DNA of 64,000 bases from Streptomyces sp. NBC_01446 (GTDB lineage Bacteria; Actinomycetota; Actinomycetes; Streptomycetales; Streptomycetaceae): positions 3,502,501-3,566,500 of the forward strand of contig NZ_JAPEPO010000001.1 of the NCBI RefSeq assembly GCF_026340095.1, written 5' to 3'. Shown in pieces: positions 35,922 through 44,309 of the stretch. The number at the start of each line of letters is the position of its first letter. Position 1 is the first letter of the stretch. The translations under genes and the position numbers were made by a program. The notes below the pieces were generated by a model. The model saw nothing but the letters and a program-made list of their open reading frames with translations. It made no database searches and was not told where the DNA came from.

Positions 35922-37235
35922 ATGGCCGACCGCTATCTGAACTTCACCGGCACGGCCCCGGGCCGCTTCCTGACCCGCCGCCTGGGCCTCCCCCAGCCCG
36001 CACAGCTGCACCGCTGGACACCCGAACGGCCGGCGCTGGCCGGCCCGTTGCTCCATCTCACGGCGGGCGAGTCCGGGCACACGGCGGAGCTCGCGGGGCT
36101 GCTGGCGCGCACCGGCGCCGACGTACGGGCGGCGGCCGAGCGCCCCGCCGCGATCGTCCTCGACGCCACCGCGGTCACGGGCATTGCCACGCTCGCCGAG
36201 GTGCACGCGGCCCTGCACCCGGTCGCGCGCTCGGTCGCGCCCAGTGGCCGCATCGTGGTGCTCGGCGCCCCGCTCTCCCGCGACGACCACCACCAGGCCG
36301 CCGCCCAGCAGGCGATCGAAGGGTTCGCGCGCTCCCTCGGCAAGGAGATCGGCCACGGCCGCACCGTCACCCTCGTACGCGTCGAAGGGCCCGTGGCAGC
36401 CGCCGAGTCGACCCTCCGCTTCCTCCTGTCCCCCAAGTCCGCGTACGTCAGCGGCCAGGTGATCGAGGTCGCGGCCGGCGACACCACCGCCCCCGCCGAC
36501 TGGGCGCGCCCCCTGGCCGGCCGCACGGCCCTGGTCACGGGCGCCGCCCGCGGCATCGGCGAGGCGGTGGCAGAGGTCCTCGCGCGAGACGGGGCCCGCC
36601 TGATCCTCCTGGACGTGCCGTCCGCACAGGCCGATCTCGAGGCCCTTGCGGCCCGCCTCGACGCGACCGCGCTGCCCCTCGACATCACGTCCCCCGACAC
36701 GGCCGAGCGGATCACGCACGCCGTCCCCGCCCTGGACACCCTGGTCCACAACGCGGGCATCACCCGGGACCGCACCCTCGCCAAGATGCCCGCCGACCGC
36801 TGGGCCACGGTCCTCGACGTGAACCTCGCGAGCGTCCTGACCACCACGGACGCCCTGCTCAAGTCCGGCACGCTCAGCCGCGGCGGCCGCGTCGTCGCCA
36901 CCGCGTCCATCGCCGGTCTCGCGGGGAACGCGGGCCAGACGAACTACGCGGCAAGCAAGGCGGGCATCGCCGGACTGACCCGCTCCCTCGCCCCCAAGGC
37001 GCTCGCCGAACACGGCGTCACGGTCAACGCGGTGGCGCCCGGCTTCATCGAGACGAAGATGACGGCCGCCGTCCCCCTGTTCATCCGCGAGGCGGGCCGC
37101 CGCATGAACTCCCTCGGACAGGGCGGGCTCCCGGTGGACGTGGCGGAGACGACGGCCTGGCTCGCCCACCCCGCCTCCGGCGCCGTCAACGGCCAGGTCG
37201 TCCGCGTCTGCGGCCAGAGCCTGCTGGGGGCCTGA
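35922..37235 (+). CDS. fabG4: High-molecular-weight 3-oxoacyl-ACP/CoA reductase
   Basis: 437 residues with two Rossmann domains, as in HMwFabG (FabG4) of mycobacteria, roughly twice a normal FabG. The N-terminal domain (1-190) is degenerate. The C-terminal SDR domain has the cofactor motif VTGAARGIGEAV near residue 204, HNAGITRD (NAG) near 275, catalytic Ser in ATASIAGLAG near 328 and YAASKAG (Tyr/Lys) near 341. It reduces 3-ketoacyl-CoA or ACP. ATG at 35922; maoC starts 5 bp after its stop. Confidence 0.93.
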   Translation: MADRYLNFTGTAPGRFLTRRLGLPQPAQLHRWTPERPALAGPLLHLTAGESGHTAELAGLLARTGADVRAAAERPAAIVLDATAVTGIATLAEVHAALHPVARSVAPSGRIVVLGAPLSRDDHHQAAAQQAIEGFARSLGKEIGHGRTVTLVRVEGPVAAAESTLRFLLSPKSAYVSGQVIEVAAGDTTAPADWARPLAGRTALVTGAARGIGEAVAEVLARDGARLILLDVPSAQADLEALAARLDATALPLDITSPDTAERITHAVPALDTLVHNAGITRDRTLAKMPADRWATVLDVNLASVLTTTDALLKSGTLSRGGRVVATASIAGLAGNAGQTNYAASKAGIAGLTRSLAPKALAEHGVTVNAVAPGFIETKMTAAVPLFIREAGRRMNSLGQGGLPVDVAETTAWLAHPASGAVNGQVVRVCGQSLLGA

Positions 37236-37240
37236 CGACC

Positions 37241-38083
37241 ATGACGACCGTCACGCTCACCGCCGCCCCGTCCCTGCCTCCGCTCCTGGCCCGCGGCGCC
37301 CTGCTCTCACCCCTCAAGCGCCCGGGCCCCGGCGCCGAGGCCCCCGCGACCCGCCTGGTCCTGCCGGCCGCCCGCGCCGACCGTACCCGCCTGGCCGCGT
37401 ATCGCGAGGTGTGCGGCTTCGCCCCGGACCAGGCCGCACTCCCGGTCACGTATCCGCACGTCCTCGGCTTCCCCCTGGCGATGCGGATCATGGCCGAGCG
37501 GCGCTTCCCGCTCCCCCTGCTCGGCCTCGTCCACACCTCCATCACCGTCACCCAAGGGCACGATCTGCCGGTCGACGAGGCGTACGAACTCTCCGTATAT
37601 GTAAAGGAGTTGGCGCCCCACCGGCGCGGTACAGAGGCCACGGTCGTCACCGAGCTGCGGTCGGGCGACACACGCGCGTGGACCTCGACCAGCACCTACC
37701 TGGCGCGCCACCGCACCGACACACCCGCCGCGGCGGCGGCAGAGGAGCGCCCCGAGCCGCTGCCCGCCGTGGCCGAATGGAAGCTGCCCGCCGACCTGGG
37801 CCGCCGCTACGGCGCCGCGTCCGGCGACCGCAACCCCATCCATCTGCACCCGCTCACGGCCCGCCTCTTCGGCTTCCCGCGCGCCATCGCGCACGGCATG
37901 TGGACGGTCGCCCGCTGTCTCGCCGAACACGGCGCGGACGGCGAGGTGCAGGTACGCGCCGCGTTCAAGGCCCCCGTACTCCTGCCGGCGACCGTGACCT
38001 ACGCGTCCCGGGGGCCCGCCTTCGAGCTCCGCTCGGCGCGCACCCATGTCACGGGCGAGGTGCTACGCGCCGGGGGCGGGTGA
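37241..38083 (+). CDS. MaoC-family (HtdX-like) enoyl hydratase/dehydratase
   Basis: 280 residues, double hot-dog fold. The N-terminal half is divergent; the C-terminal half carries the hydratase 2 motif YGAASGDRNPIHLHPLTA near residue 188 with the Asp/His pair, then FGFPRAIAHGMW. In mycobacteria the orthologous pair fabG4-htdX works on long-chain 3-hydroxyacyl thioesters. It forms an operon with fabG4 (5-bp gap). Its 3' end overlaps the convergent TetR gene by 21 bp. Confidence 0.9.
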   Translation: MTTVTLTAAPSLPPLLARGALLSPLKRPGPGAEAPATRLVLPAARADRTRLAAYREVCGFAPDQAALPVTYPHVLGFPLAMRIMAERRFPLPLLGLVHTSITVTQGHDLPVDEAYELSVYVKELAPHRRGTEATVVTELRSGDTRAWTSTSTYLARHRTDTPAAAAAEERPEPLPAVAEWKLPADLGRRYGAASGDRNPIHLHPLTARLFGFPRAIAHGMWTVARCLAEHGADGEVQVRAAFKAPVLLPATVTYASRGPAFELRSARTHVTGEVLRAGGG

Positions 38084-38701
38084 CCAGCGCCGGCCCTCCA
38101 TCAGGTTCCCGAGGCCCGACCAGGCGAAGTTCATCAGCGTGGCCGCGGCCTCCTTGGCCGTGACCGACGGGTCCGTGACGGCCCAGCCGGCCAGCGCCTC
38201 CGCGGCCCCGACCAGTGCCTGCGCGAGCCCGGCGACCTCGCGGTCGGGCAGCGCGGGATCGCCGTGCGCCTCCCGGGCCGCCGCGGCGATCAGCCCGGTC
38301 ACGAACGCGACGATCTCCTCCCGCATGGCCGTGACCTCGACGGCGAACGGCTCACCGCCCGTCCGCGCGTGGCTGTGCAGAACGGCCCAGCCGTCGGGGT
38401 TGTGCGCCGTGTGCGTGAAGAACGCCCGGAGCCCGTCCCACAGCTGCCGGTCGGCTCCCCCGTCGCCGGAGACACCCGCGCGTACGGCAGCGACCAGGGC
38501 CGCCGACTCGCGCTGGATGCACGCCGAGAAGAGCTCTTCCTTGGAGTTCAGATAGAGGTACACCAGCGGTTTCGACACCCCGGCGAGCTCCGCGATGTCG
38601 TCCATCGACGCGGCCCGGTACCCACGCTCCCCGAACACCCGCACCGCCGCGTCGAGCATCTGACGCTCCCGAACGGCCCGCGGCATCCGCTTGGCCCTCA
38701 C
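38063..38701 (-). CDS. TetR-family regulator
   Basis: 212 residues from the GTG at 38701 (VRAKRMPRAVRERQ). The DNA-binding domain is clear: RQMLDAAVRVFGERGYRAASMDDIAELAGVSKPLVYLYLNSKEEL at about residues 10-55. The C-terminal ligand domain has no recognisable specificity. Its gene is convergent with and overlaps maoC, so it is the likely repressor of the fabG4-maoC locus, acting at the 35865-35894 sites; acyl-CoA would be a sensible inducer. Confidence 0.9.
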   Translation of the reverse strand: MRAKRMPRAVRERQMLDAAVRVFGERGYRAASMDDIAELAGVSKPLVYLYLNSKEELFSACIQRESAALVAAVRAGVSGDGGADRQLWDGLRAFFTHTAHNPDGWAVLHSHARTGGEPFAVEVTAMREEIVAFVTGLIAAAAREAHGDPALPDREVAGLAQALVGAAEALAGWAVTDPSVTAKEAAATLMNFAWSGLGNLMEGRRWSPAPGA

Positions 38702-38837
38702 TTCGCCCACCCCGGCCGCCCGCCTCTCTCCACACCGCGTCCGCCCGCAAGCGTAGCCACCACAACGCACACACCCCGCACCACGACCGGAGGAAAACCG
38801 GCGGGTGCGGGGTGCGGACGGGTACGAGCCTGGGGAC

Positions 38838-40184
38838 TCAGGCGGCGGCGCCCACCGCCTGAGGCTCGTCCTGCAACTGGCTCTCGGCCGCGAGCTCCTC
38901 GACGGGAGACGCGGTGGCGTTGTCGTACTTCACCCGGTCCAGGATGTTCTCGCGGGCGGCCACGATGACCGGCACGAGCGCCTGGCCTGCAACATTCGTG
39001 GCGGTGCGCATCATGTCCAGGATCGGGTCGATGGCGAGGAGCAGACCCACGCCCTCCATCGGGAGGCCGAGCGTCGACAGGGTCAGCGTCAGCATGACCG
39101 TGGCACCGGTCAGTCCGGCGGTCGCGGCGGAGCCGATCACCGAGACGAACGCGATGAGCAGGTACTCCTTGATGCCGAGCTGTACGTCGAAGATCTGCGC
39201 GACGAAGATCGCGGAGATCGCCGGGTAGATCGCGGCGCAGCCGTCCATCTTGGTCGTCGCGCCGAACGGCACGGCGAAGGAGGCGTAGTTGCGCGGGACG
39301 CCGAGGCGCTCGGCGGACTGCTGGGTGACGGGCATCGTGCCGACGGAGGAGCGGGAGACGAAGGCCAGCTGGATCGCGGGCCAGGCGCCCTTGAAGAACT
39401 GGAGCGGGTTCAGCTTGGCGACGGTCGCGAGGAGCAGCGGGTAGACGCCGAAGAGGACCAGGGCGCAGCCGACGTAGATGTCGATCGTGAACGTCGCGTA
39501 GTTGCCGAGGAGGTCCCAGCCGTACTGGACGATGGCGCGGCCGATGAGGCCGGCGGAGCCGATCGGGGCGAGCAGGATGACCCACCACAGGGCCTTCTGC
39601 AGCAGTTCGAGCACCGACTCGGACAGGGAGAGGATCGGCTGGGCCTTCGGGCCGATCTTCAGGATGGCGACACCGGCGACGACCGCCATGAAGACGATCT
39701 GCAGGACGTTGAGCTCGGTGAACGGCGTGACGACATCGGTCGGGACGATGCCGGTCAGGAAGTCCAGCCAGGAGCCTGCGTGGTCGGGCTTGGAGCCGTC
39801 GGCCGGGGTGAGGTTCGAGCCGTTGCCCGGGTTGGTGATCAGGCCGATCGCGAGGCCGATGACGACCGCGATCAGCGAGGTGATCATGAACCAGAGGAGG
39901 GTACGGCTGGCGAGCCGCGCGGCGTTGTTGACCTTCCGCAGGTTGGTGATGGACACCAGGATCGCGAAGAAGACCAGCGGGGCCACGGCCAGCTTCAGGA
40001 GCTGGATGAAGATGCCGCCGACCTTGTCGAGGGTCGTGGCGAGCCAGGACACGTCGTAGGTGCGGGCGACGTAGCCGAGCACGAGGCCGACGACGAGGCC
40101 GAGCAGGACCTGGGCCCAGAAGGGTATGGGTATCCGGAAGCGGGGCTTCTGCTTCTCGGACGCGGACGCGGTGTTCGCGGACAC
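38838..40184 (-). CDS. DAACS (dicarboxylate/amino acid:cation) symporter, possibly a cystine importer
   Basis: 448 residues of the GltP/DctA/TcyP family with the usual eight helices and two re-entrant loops. Seen: FVSRSSVGTMPVT serine-rich loop near residue 295, PFGATTKMDGCAAIYPAISA near 325 and LLAIDPILDMMRTATNVAGQ (NMDGT-equivalent and final helix) near 395. Start is uncertain: GTG at 40184 has GGAG 7 nt upstream, GTG at 40190 is next, and a longer frame reaches 40325. A small cysteine-bearing leader ORF lies upstream (40282-40380); since some DAACS members (TcyP) import cystine, cystine is the proposed substrate rather than glutamate. Confidence 0.9.
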   Translation of the reverse strand: MSANTASASEKQKPRFRIPIPFWAQVLLGLVVGLVLGYVARTYDVSWLATTLDKVGGIFIQLLKLAVAPLVFFAILVSITNLRKVNNAARLASRTLLWFMITSLIAVVIGLAIGLITNPGNGSNLTPADGSKPDHAGSWLDFLTGIVPTDVVTPFTELNVLQIVFMAVVAGVAILKIGPKAQPILSLSESVLELLQKALWWVILLAPIGSAGLIGRAIVQYGWDLLGNYATFTIDIYVGCALVLFGVYPLLLATVAKLNPLQFFKGAWPAIQLAFVSRSSVGTMPVTQQSAERLGVPRNYASFAVPFGATTKMDGCAAIYPAISAIFVAQIFDVQLGIKEYLLIAFVSVIGSAATAGLTGATVMLTLTLSTLGLPMEGVGLLLAIDPILDMMRTATNVAGQALVPVIVAARENILDRVKYDNATASPVEELAAESQLQDEPQAVGAAA

Positions 40185-40281
40185 GGACACACTCCAGTGA
40201 TGACGCGCGGGTGGGGTCGGACGTAAGGAAGCGGCCACCGCGGGAGGAAGAACCAGGGGCGCCGCTGCATCGGGGGTCGCT

Positions 40282-40380
40282 TCAGAGGCGACAGGCCGCG
40301 GACATGCAACGGCAGAGATCGACATGCAGGCGCGCCACGAGCGGAACGCTCAGGGGCATGCGGGCTGCGGATGTCTTCAT
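40282..40380 (-). CDS. Cysteine-containing leader peptide (putative attenuator uORF)
   Basis: 32-codon ORF upstream of the symporter, beginning MKTSAARMPLSVP and ending RLHVDLCRCMSAACRL then TGA. Three cysteines fall in the last ten residues, and the HVDLCR segment matches the motif I recall from many Streptomyces ORFs annotated as putative leader peptides before sulfur-related genes. Its ATG lies 8 nt after a probable -10 element, so it may be leaderless. The stop is 97 nt before the symporter start. A shorter start at 40359 is possible. Confidence 0.65.
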   Translation of the reverse strand: MKTSAARMPLSVPLVARLHVDLCRCMSAACRL

Positions 40381-40388
40381 GACAATCA

Positions 40389-40417
40389 CGTTAACACTCA
40401 TGCTTTGAGAACATCAA
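40389..40417 (-). promoter_or_regulatory. Probable promoter of leader peptide and symporter
   Basis: On the minus strand TTGATG (40417-40412) and TTAACG (40394-40389) are 17 bp apart. Initiation would fall at or next to the ATG at 40380, giving a leaderless message for the leader ORF. The -35 lies inside a palindrome CTTTGA-N5-TCAAAG (40404-40420), a possible repressor site. Confidence 0.5.
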
Positions 40418-40470
40418 AGGGGTTCTTTGGGACAGAAATGACCTCTCTATGGCCCTTGGGCCTGGAAAAC

Positions 40471-40510
40471 GCAGGTGGCCCCGGCATCGAGCGATGCCGG
40501 GGCCACCTGC
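40471..40510 (-). terminator. Perfect hairpin after DUF4229 gene
   Basis: An 18-bp perfect stem, GCAGGTGGCCCCGGCATC against its complement, with a four-base loop, 57 nt after the stop of the DUF4229 gene. No T-run follows. It isolates that gene from the symporter leader. Confidence 0.8.
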
Positions 40511-40566
40511 GCTGTGACGAAGCTTACGAGTCCCTTACATGGGACTTCGGGTTCGGACGAGGCGCG

Positions 40567-40863
40567 TTACGAGGCGCTCTGCGCGCGGGCCGCGTCGTCC
40601 GCGAGGTCCTCCTGCGTGCGATTGCGCTCGTAGTTGGCCTTCGTGCGGTCGACGCGCTCGACGATCTGGACCGAGGCCCGGTCGCGCTCCTTGCGCAGCA
40701 CGACGTAGCTGATGGGCGCGGAGATGACGAGACCGAGCAGGGCGATCCACAGGAAGTACGAGCTGCCGGCACCGCGGGGCACGATGCCCGTCGAGGCGAG
40801 GCCCCAGACGACAAGGAAGCAGCCCGCGAAGATCCCGAAGCGCATCAGCGTGTAGCGGAGCAT
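40567..40863 (-). CDS. DUF4229 small membrane protein
   Basis: 98 residues with two transmembrane helices (about 8-26 and 34-55) and a charged cytosolic tail rich in Arg, Glu and Asp (RKERDRASVQIVERVDRTKANYE-type). The pattern MLRYTLMRFGIFAGCFLVVW and SAPISYVVLRKERD matches the actinobacterial DUF4229 family. Function unknown. It is monocistronic, with a strong hairpin downstream, and often lies near menaquinone genes in this genus as here. Confidence 0.85.
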   Translation of the reverse strand: MLRYTLMRFGIFAGCFLVVWGLASTGIVPRGAGSSYFLWIALLGLVISAPISYVVLRKERDRASVQIVERVDRTKANYERNRTQEDLADDAARAQSAS

Positions 40864-40968
40864 GTCAATCCACTCTTCCGTTCCGAATCGGTCCTACGCA
40901 CGTCCAGTGAAGCATGCGGCCCCCGAAGGGCATTGAGCGGTACCGCAAGTAATGGCTAGAGTGACCCA

Positions 40969-41493
40969 ATGACCCTTACGTTTCAGTTGGACCCGCAAAT
41001 CGGACCGGCGCTGCGGGACGACGTCCTCGCGCTCTGGGCCGACGTGTCCAACGCGGGCGGAGCGGTCGGCTTCGTCCCGCCCGTCACCACCGAGGACATA
41101 CGCCCCGAGCTGGTCAGGCACCTCGCCGCGATGGCAGAGGGCCGCACCCGGCTCCTGGTCGGACGCGACGAGGAGGGCACCGTAGCGGCGACGGCCTTCT
41201 TCACGTACAACCAGCACCGCCTGCAGAAGCACTACATCTGGCTGTACACGGTGATGGTCCACCCGCGGTACCAGGGCAAGGGGTACGGGCGGGAGCTGAT
41301 GGCCGCAGCGGCCGACGCCGCCCGCGCCTTCGACGGCATCGAGGCGATCCGGCTCACCTGCCGCGGCGGCACCGGCGCCGACCGCTTCTACGCGGCGTGC
41401 GGCTACAAGGAGGTCGGCCGCGTCCCGGGCGCGATCCGGGTGGCCCCCGGCGACGACCGCGACGACATCACGATGCTGCTGCCGGTGGCCTGA
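40969..41493 (+). CDS. GNAT family N-acetyltransferase
   Basis: 174 residues. The acetyl-CoA loop is visible as VMVHPRYQGKGYGRELMAAA (Q/R-x-x-G-x-G/A) at about residues 97-116, with a following RLTCRGGTGADRFYAACGYKEVGRV typical of the family's last strands. Small-molecule or protein substrate unknown. It is divergent from the DUF4229 gene and convergent with mqnE, with a terminator between. Confidence 0.9.
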   Translation: MTLTFQLDPQIGPALRDDVLALWADVSNAGGAVGFVPPVTTEDIRPELVRHLAAMAEGRTRLLVGRDEEGTVAATAFFTYNQHRLQKHYIWLYTVMVHPRYQGKGYGRELMAAAADAARAFDGIEAIRLTCRGGTGADRFYAACGYKEVGRVPGAIRVAPGDDRDDITMLLPVA

Positions 41494-41512
41494 CCCACGG
41501 AGGGCGATACGG

Positions 41513-41548
41513 GAAGAGGGGCCCTGCCACCGGCCGGAACCCCTCTTC
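41513..41548. terminator. Terminator between GNAT and mqnE
   Basis: GAAGAGGGG pairs with CCCCTCTTC around an 18-base loop, between convergent genes, 20 nt after the GNAT stop and 40 nt from the mqnE stop. Probably used in both directions. Confidence 0.7.
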
Positions 41549-41588
41549 GTCGTCACGCCTGCCGCCAAAGACGTTGTCGGCGACGTCG

Positions 41589-42758
41589 TCAGACGCGCAT
41601 CGCCTGCGGCGTCTCACGACGCGCCGGGTCCGGGCCGTCGTACTCGCGGATGATCTCGTACCGGGTGTTCCGCTCGACGGGCCGGAAGCCGGCGTCGCGG
41701 ATCAGGTCGAGCAGGTCCTCGCGGGTCAGCTTGTTCGGCGTCCCGTAGTTGTCCGCGTCGTGCGTGATCTTGTACTCGACGACCGAGCCGTCCATGTCAT
41801 CGGCGCCGTGCTGGAGCGCGAGCTGGGTGGTCTGCACGCCGTGCATGACCCAGAAGCACTTCACGTGCGGCACGTTGTCGAACAGGAGCCGGGAGACCGC
41901 GAAGGTCTTGAGCGCCTCGGCGCCGGTCGCCATGGTCGTACGCGCCTGGAGGCGGTTACGGACCTTGCCGTCCTTCATGTCGACGAAGTCGTGCTGGTAG
42001 CGCAGCGGGATGAAGACCTGGAAACCGCCGGTCTCGTCCTGGAGTTCACGCAGGCGCAGCACGTGGTCGACGCGGTGACGGGGCTCCTCGATGTGCCCGT
42101 ACAGCATCGTCGACGGGGTCTTGAGACCCTTCTCGTGCGCGAGGCGGTGGATCCGCGACCAGTCCTCCCAGTGGGTGGCGTGGTCGACGATGTGCTGCCG
42201 GACCTCCCAGTCGAAGATCTCGGCGCCTCCGCCGGTCAGCGACTCCAGACCGGCGTCGATCAGCTCGTCGAGGATCTCGGAGGCGGAGAGCCCGGAGATC
42301 GTCTCGAAGTGGTGGATCTCCGTCGCCGTGAACGCCTTCAGCGCGACGTCCGGCAGCGCCTCCTTGAGGGCCTTCAGGGAGCGCGGGTAGTAGCGCCAGG
42401 GCAGCGTCGGGTGCAGGCCGTTGACGATGTGCAGCTCGGTGAGGTTCTCGTTCTCCATCGCCTTGGCGAGGCGGACGGCCTCCTCGATGCGCATCGTGTA
42501 CGCGTCCTTCTCGCCCGGCTTGCGCTGGAACGAGCAGTACGCGCACGAGGCGGTGCACACGTTCGTCATGTTGAGGTGGCGGTTGACGTTGAAGTGGACG
42601 ACGTCGCCGTTCTTGCGCGTGCGCACCTCGTGGGCGAGCCCGCCCAGCCAGGCCAGGTCGTCCGACTCGTACAGCGCGATGCCGTCCTCACGGGACAGCC
42701 GCTCGCCGTCCCGCACCTTCTGCTCCAGCTCGCGCTTGAGCCCTACGTCCATTGCCAT
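41589..42758 (-). CDS. mqnE: Aminofutalosine synthase (radical SAM)
   Basis: Radical SAM enzyme joining carboxyvinyloxybenzoate to S-adenosylmethionine to make 6-amino-6-deoxyfutalosine, 389 residues. CTASCAYCSF (CxxxCxxC) is near residue 68; NGDVVHFNVNRHLNMTNVC before it and ELHIVNGLHPTLPWRYYPRS after it are typical of MqnE. Start ATG at 42758 or 42752. It acts directly after MqnA. It ends facing a GNAT gene and is preceded by an Lrp gene (83 bp), probably as a separate transcript. Confidence 0.96.
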   Translation of the reverse strand: MAMDVGLKRELEQKVRDGERLSREDGIALYESDDLAWLGGLAHEVRTRKNGDVVHFNVNRHLNMTNVCTASCAYCSFQRKPGEKDAYTMRIEEAVRLAKAMENENLTELHIVNGLHPTLPWRYYPRSLKALKEALPDVALKAFTATEIHHFETISGLSASEILDELIDAGLESLTGGGAEIFDWEVRQHIVDHATHWEDWSRIHRLAHEKGLKTPSTMLYGHIEEPRHRVDHVLRLRELQDETGGFQVFIPLRYQHDFVDMKDGKVRNRLQARTTMATGAEALKTFAVSRLLFDNVPHVKCFWVMHGVQTTQLALQHGADDMDGSVVEYKITHDADNYGTPNKLTREDLLDLIRDAGFRPVERNTRYEIIREYDGPDPARRETPQAMRV

Positions 42759-42841
42759 TGCTCCTCACCAAAGACTGCGGCCAACCGTACTCCCCCACCC
42801 TTCGGGCGGGAGGGCCCCCATCAGGCACTTCGTGCCCGCCT

Positions 42842-43297
42842 CTACTCCCCCTCAGGCAGCTCCCCCACCCGGTTCTCCCACTTGGTGGACAGCACGATCG
42901 TGGTGCGCGTGCGCGAGACGCCCTTCGTGCCGCTGAGCCGGCGGATGGTGCGCTCCAGGCCGTCCACGTCGCCGACCCGCACCTTGAGCATGTACGAGTC
43001 GTCGCCCGCGATGAACCAGCAGTCCTCGATCTCGTACAGGTCCTTGAGCCGGCGTGCCACGTCCTCGTGGTCGGCGGCGTCGGAGAGCGAGATGCCGATC
43101 AGGGCGGTGACCCCGAGACCGAGCGAGGGCGAGTCGACGGTCGCGCGGTAGCCGGTGATGACACCGGCCGCCTCCAGGCGGTTGATGCGGTCGGTGACGC
43201 TGGGCCCGGACAGGCCTACGAGGCGTCCCAGCTCGGCATACGAGGCGCGGCCGTTCTCGCGCAGGGCCTGAATGAGCTGCCTGTCCACGGCGTCCAT
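42842..43297 (-). CDS. Lrp/AsnC family regulator
   Basis: 151 residues. The N-terminal HTH is MDAVDRQLIQALRENGRASYAELGRLVGLSGPSVTDRINRLEAAGVI (residues 1-47), followed by the RAM effector domain ending VSRTRTTIVLSTKWENRV. RAM-domain residues typical of the family are present, so it probably binds an amino acid. It is divergent from a 43-residue basic protein gene and 83 bp upstream of mqnE on the same strand; whether it controls mqnE is open. Confidence 0.92.
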   Translation of the reverse strand: MDAVDRQLIQALRENGRASYAELGRLVGLSGPSVTDRINRLEAAGVITGYRATVDSPSLGLGVTALIGISLSDAADHEDVARRLKDLYEIEDCWFIAGDDSYMLKVRVGDVDGLERTIRRLSGTKGVSRTRTTIVLSTKWENRVGELPEGE

Positions 43298-43469
43298 GGG
43301 TCCATGCCTTTCATTATTCTGCGTTGACGCGAGTTTACGTGTAGAATCTAAGGCGTTCAGGGCGTTGCCCCTGTGAATCTTTTAGCCGAAACCCGGTTTC
43401 GCCTTCGGCTTCCCTACCAAGCGATCTTCGACTACCGATCAAAGACGATCATTCAGGAGTGTTGTCACC

Positions 43470-43601
43470 GTGTACACGATCGAGATGGCCTACGCCCGTA
43501 TGCGCGAGCTGCAGGACCAGGCCAACCGCTCGCGTGCCCACCAGTCCGCCGTCGAGGCGCGTACCGCTGAGAAGCGGGCCGCGCGCGCCAAGAAGCGCTA
43601 A
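43470..43601 (+). CDS. 43-residue basic protein
   Basis: Small ORF from a GTG at 43470 with AGGAG 9 nt upstream. The sequence VYTIEMAYARMRELQDQANR continues as an uninterrupted Lys/Arg/Ala-rich helix ending RAARAKKR; 13 of 43 residues are Arg or Lys. Codons are strictly Streptomyces-like. Its TAA overlaps the stop of the convergent mqnM by 4 bp (CTAA). An amphipathic, possibly nucleic-acid- or ribosome-binding helix is likely, but no function is known. Confidence 0.72.
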   Translation: MYTIEMAYARMRELQDQANRSRAHQSAVEARTAEKRAARAKKR

Positions 43602-44278
43602 CGGTCCGGAGAGCCGCCCCCGAGCTCTCCCTCCCACCGGCGGTAGAGCCGATGCGGCACCCCTGCCGCGTCGAGCGCCCGCCCGGCGACGAAGTCCACC
43701 AGATCCTGGATGTGCGTCGCCCCCGCGTAGAACGCCGGAGAGGCGGGCAGCACCACAGCGCCCGCCTCGTCCAGCGCCACCAGATGCTTCAGCGTCTGTC
43801 CGTTCAGCGGCGTCTCGCGCACCGCGACGACCAGCCTGCGCCCCTCCTTGAGCGTCACGCTCGCCGCGCGCTGGAGCAGATCCTTCGACAGGCCGAGCGC
43901 CACGCCCGCCACGCACGCCGTGGACGCGGGCACGATGATCATGCCCTTCGCCGGATACGACCCGGACGACGGTCCCGCCGCCAGATCTCCGGCGGACCAG
44001 TACCTGACCCGGTCGAGAGCGGCGCCCACCGCGAACGTGTCCGGCTTCCCGTCCGCCCCGCGCGCCAGCCACTCCCCCAGGTCCTGACGCCAGTGCGCGT
44101 CCCGGAAGGCGAGACCCGTCTCGTCGAGCAGCGTCAGCCGCGAGGCACGCGAGACGACGAGGTCCACACTCTCCCCCGCGTCGAGCAGCGCGCGCAGAAC
44201 CGCGGCGGCATACGGGGTCCCCGACGCGCCGGACACCCCCACGATCCAAGGCCGGCGCCCAATTTCTCCTGCGGTCAT
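43598..44278 (-). CDS. mqnM: UbiX-like flavin prenyltransferase of the futalosine pathway
   Basis: 226 residues, flavoprotein fold, making prenylated FMN for the UbiD-like decarboxylase. Seen: WIVGVSGASGTPYAAAVLRAL near residue 12, the family SSGSYPAKGMIIVPASTACVAGVALGLSKDLLQRAASVTLKE core around 105-145 and RLVVAVRETPLN near 150. Several prenylation-pocket residues are conserved. ATG at 44278. It follows mqnP (31-bp gap) in an mqnL-mqnP-mqnM operon. Called mqnM by context and family; it could also serve other UbiD enzymes. Confidence 0.92.
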   Translation of the reverse strand: MTAGEIGRRPWIVGVSGASGTPYAAAVLRALLDAGESVDLVVSRASRLTLLDETGLAFRDAHWRQDLGEWLARGADGKPDTFAVGAALDRVRYWSAGDLAAGPSSGSYPAKGMIIVPASTACVAGVALGLSKDLLQRAASVTLKEGRRLVVAVRETPLNGQTLKHLVALDEAGAVVLPASPAFYAGATHIQDLVDFVAGRALDAAGVPHRLYRRWEGELGGGSPDR

Positions 44279-44309
44279 GCCATCGAGCCTATCCGGCACC
44301 CGGCCGCGG

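Noticed and set aside
42759..42841. Hairpins between Lrp and mqnE (around CCCACCCTTCGGGCGGG) as a terminator
   Set aside because: Stems are short and interrupted; cannot be told from background GC-rich folding.
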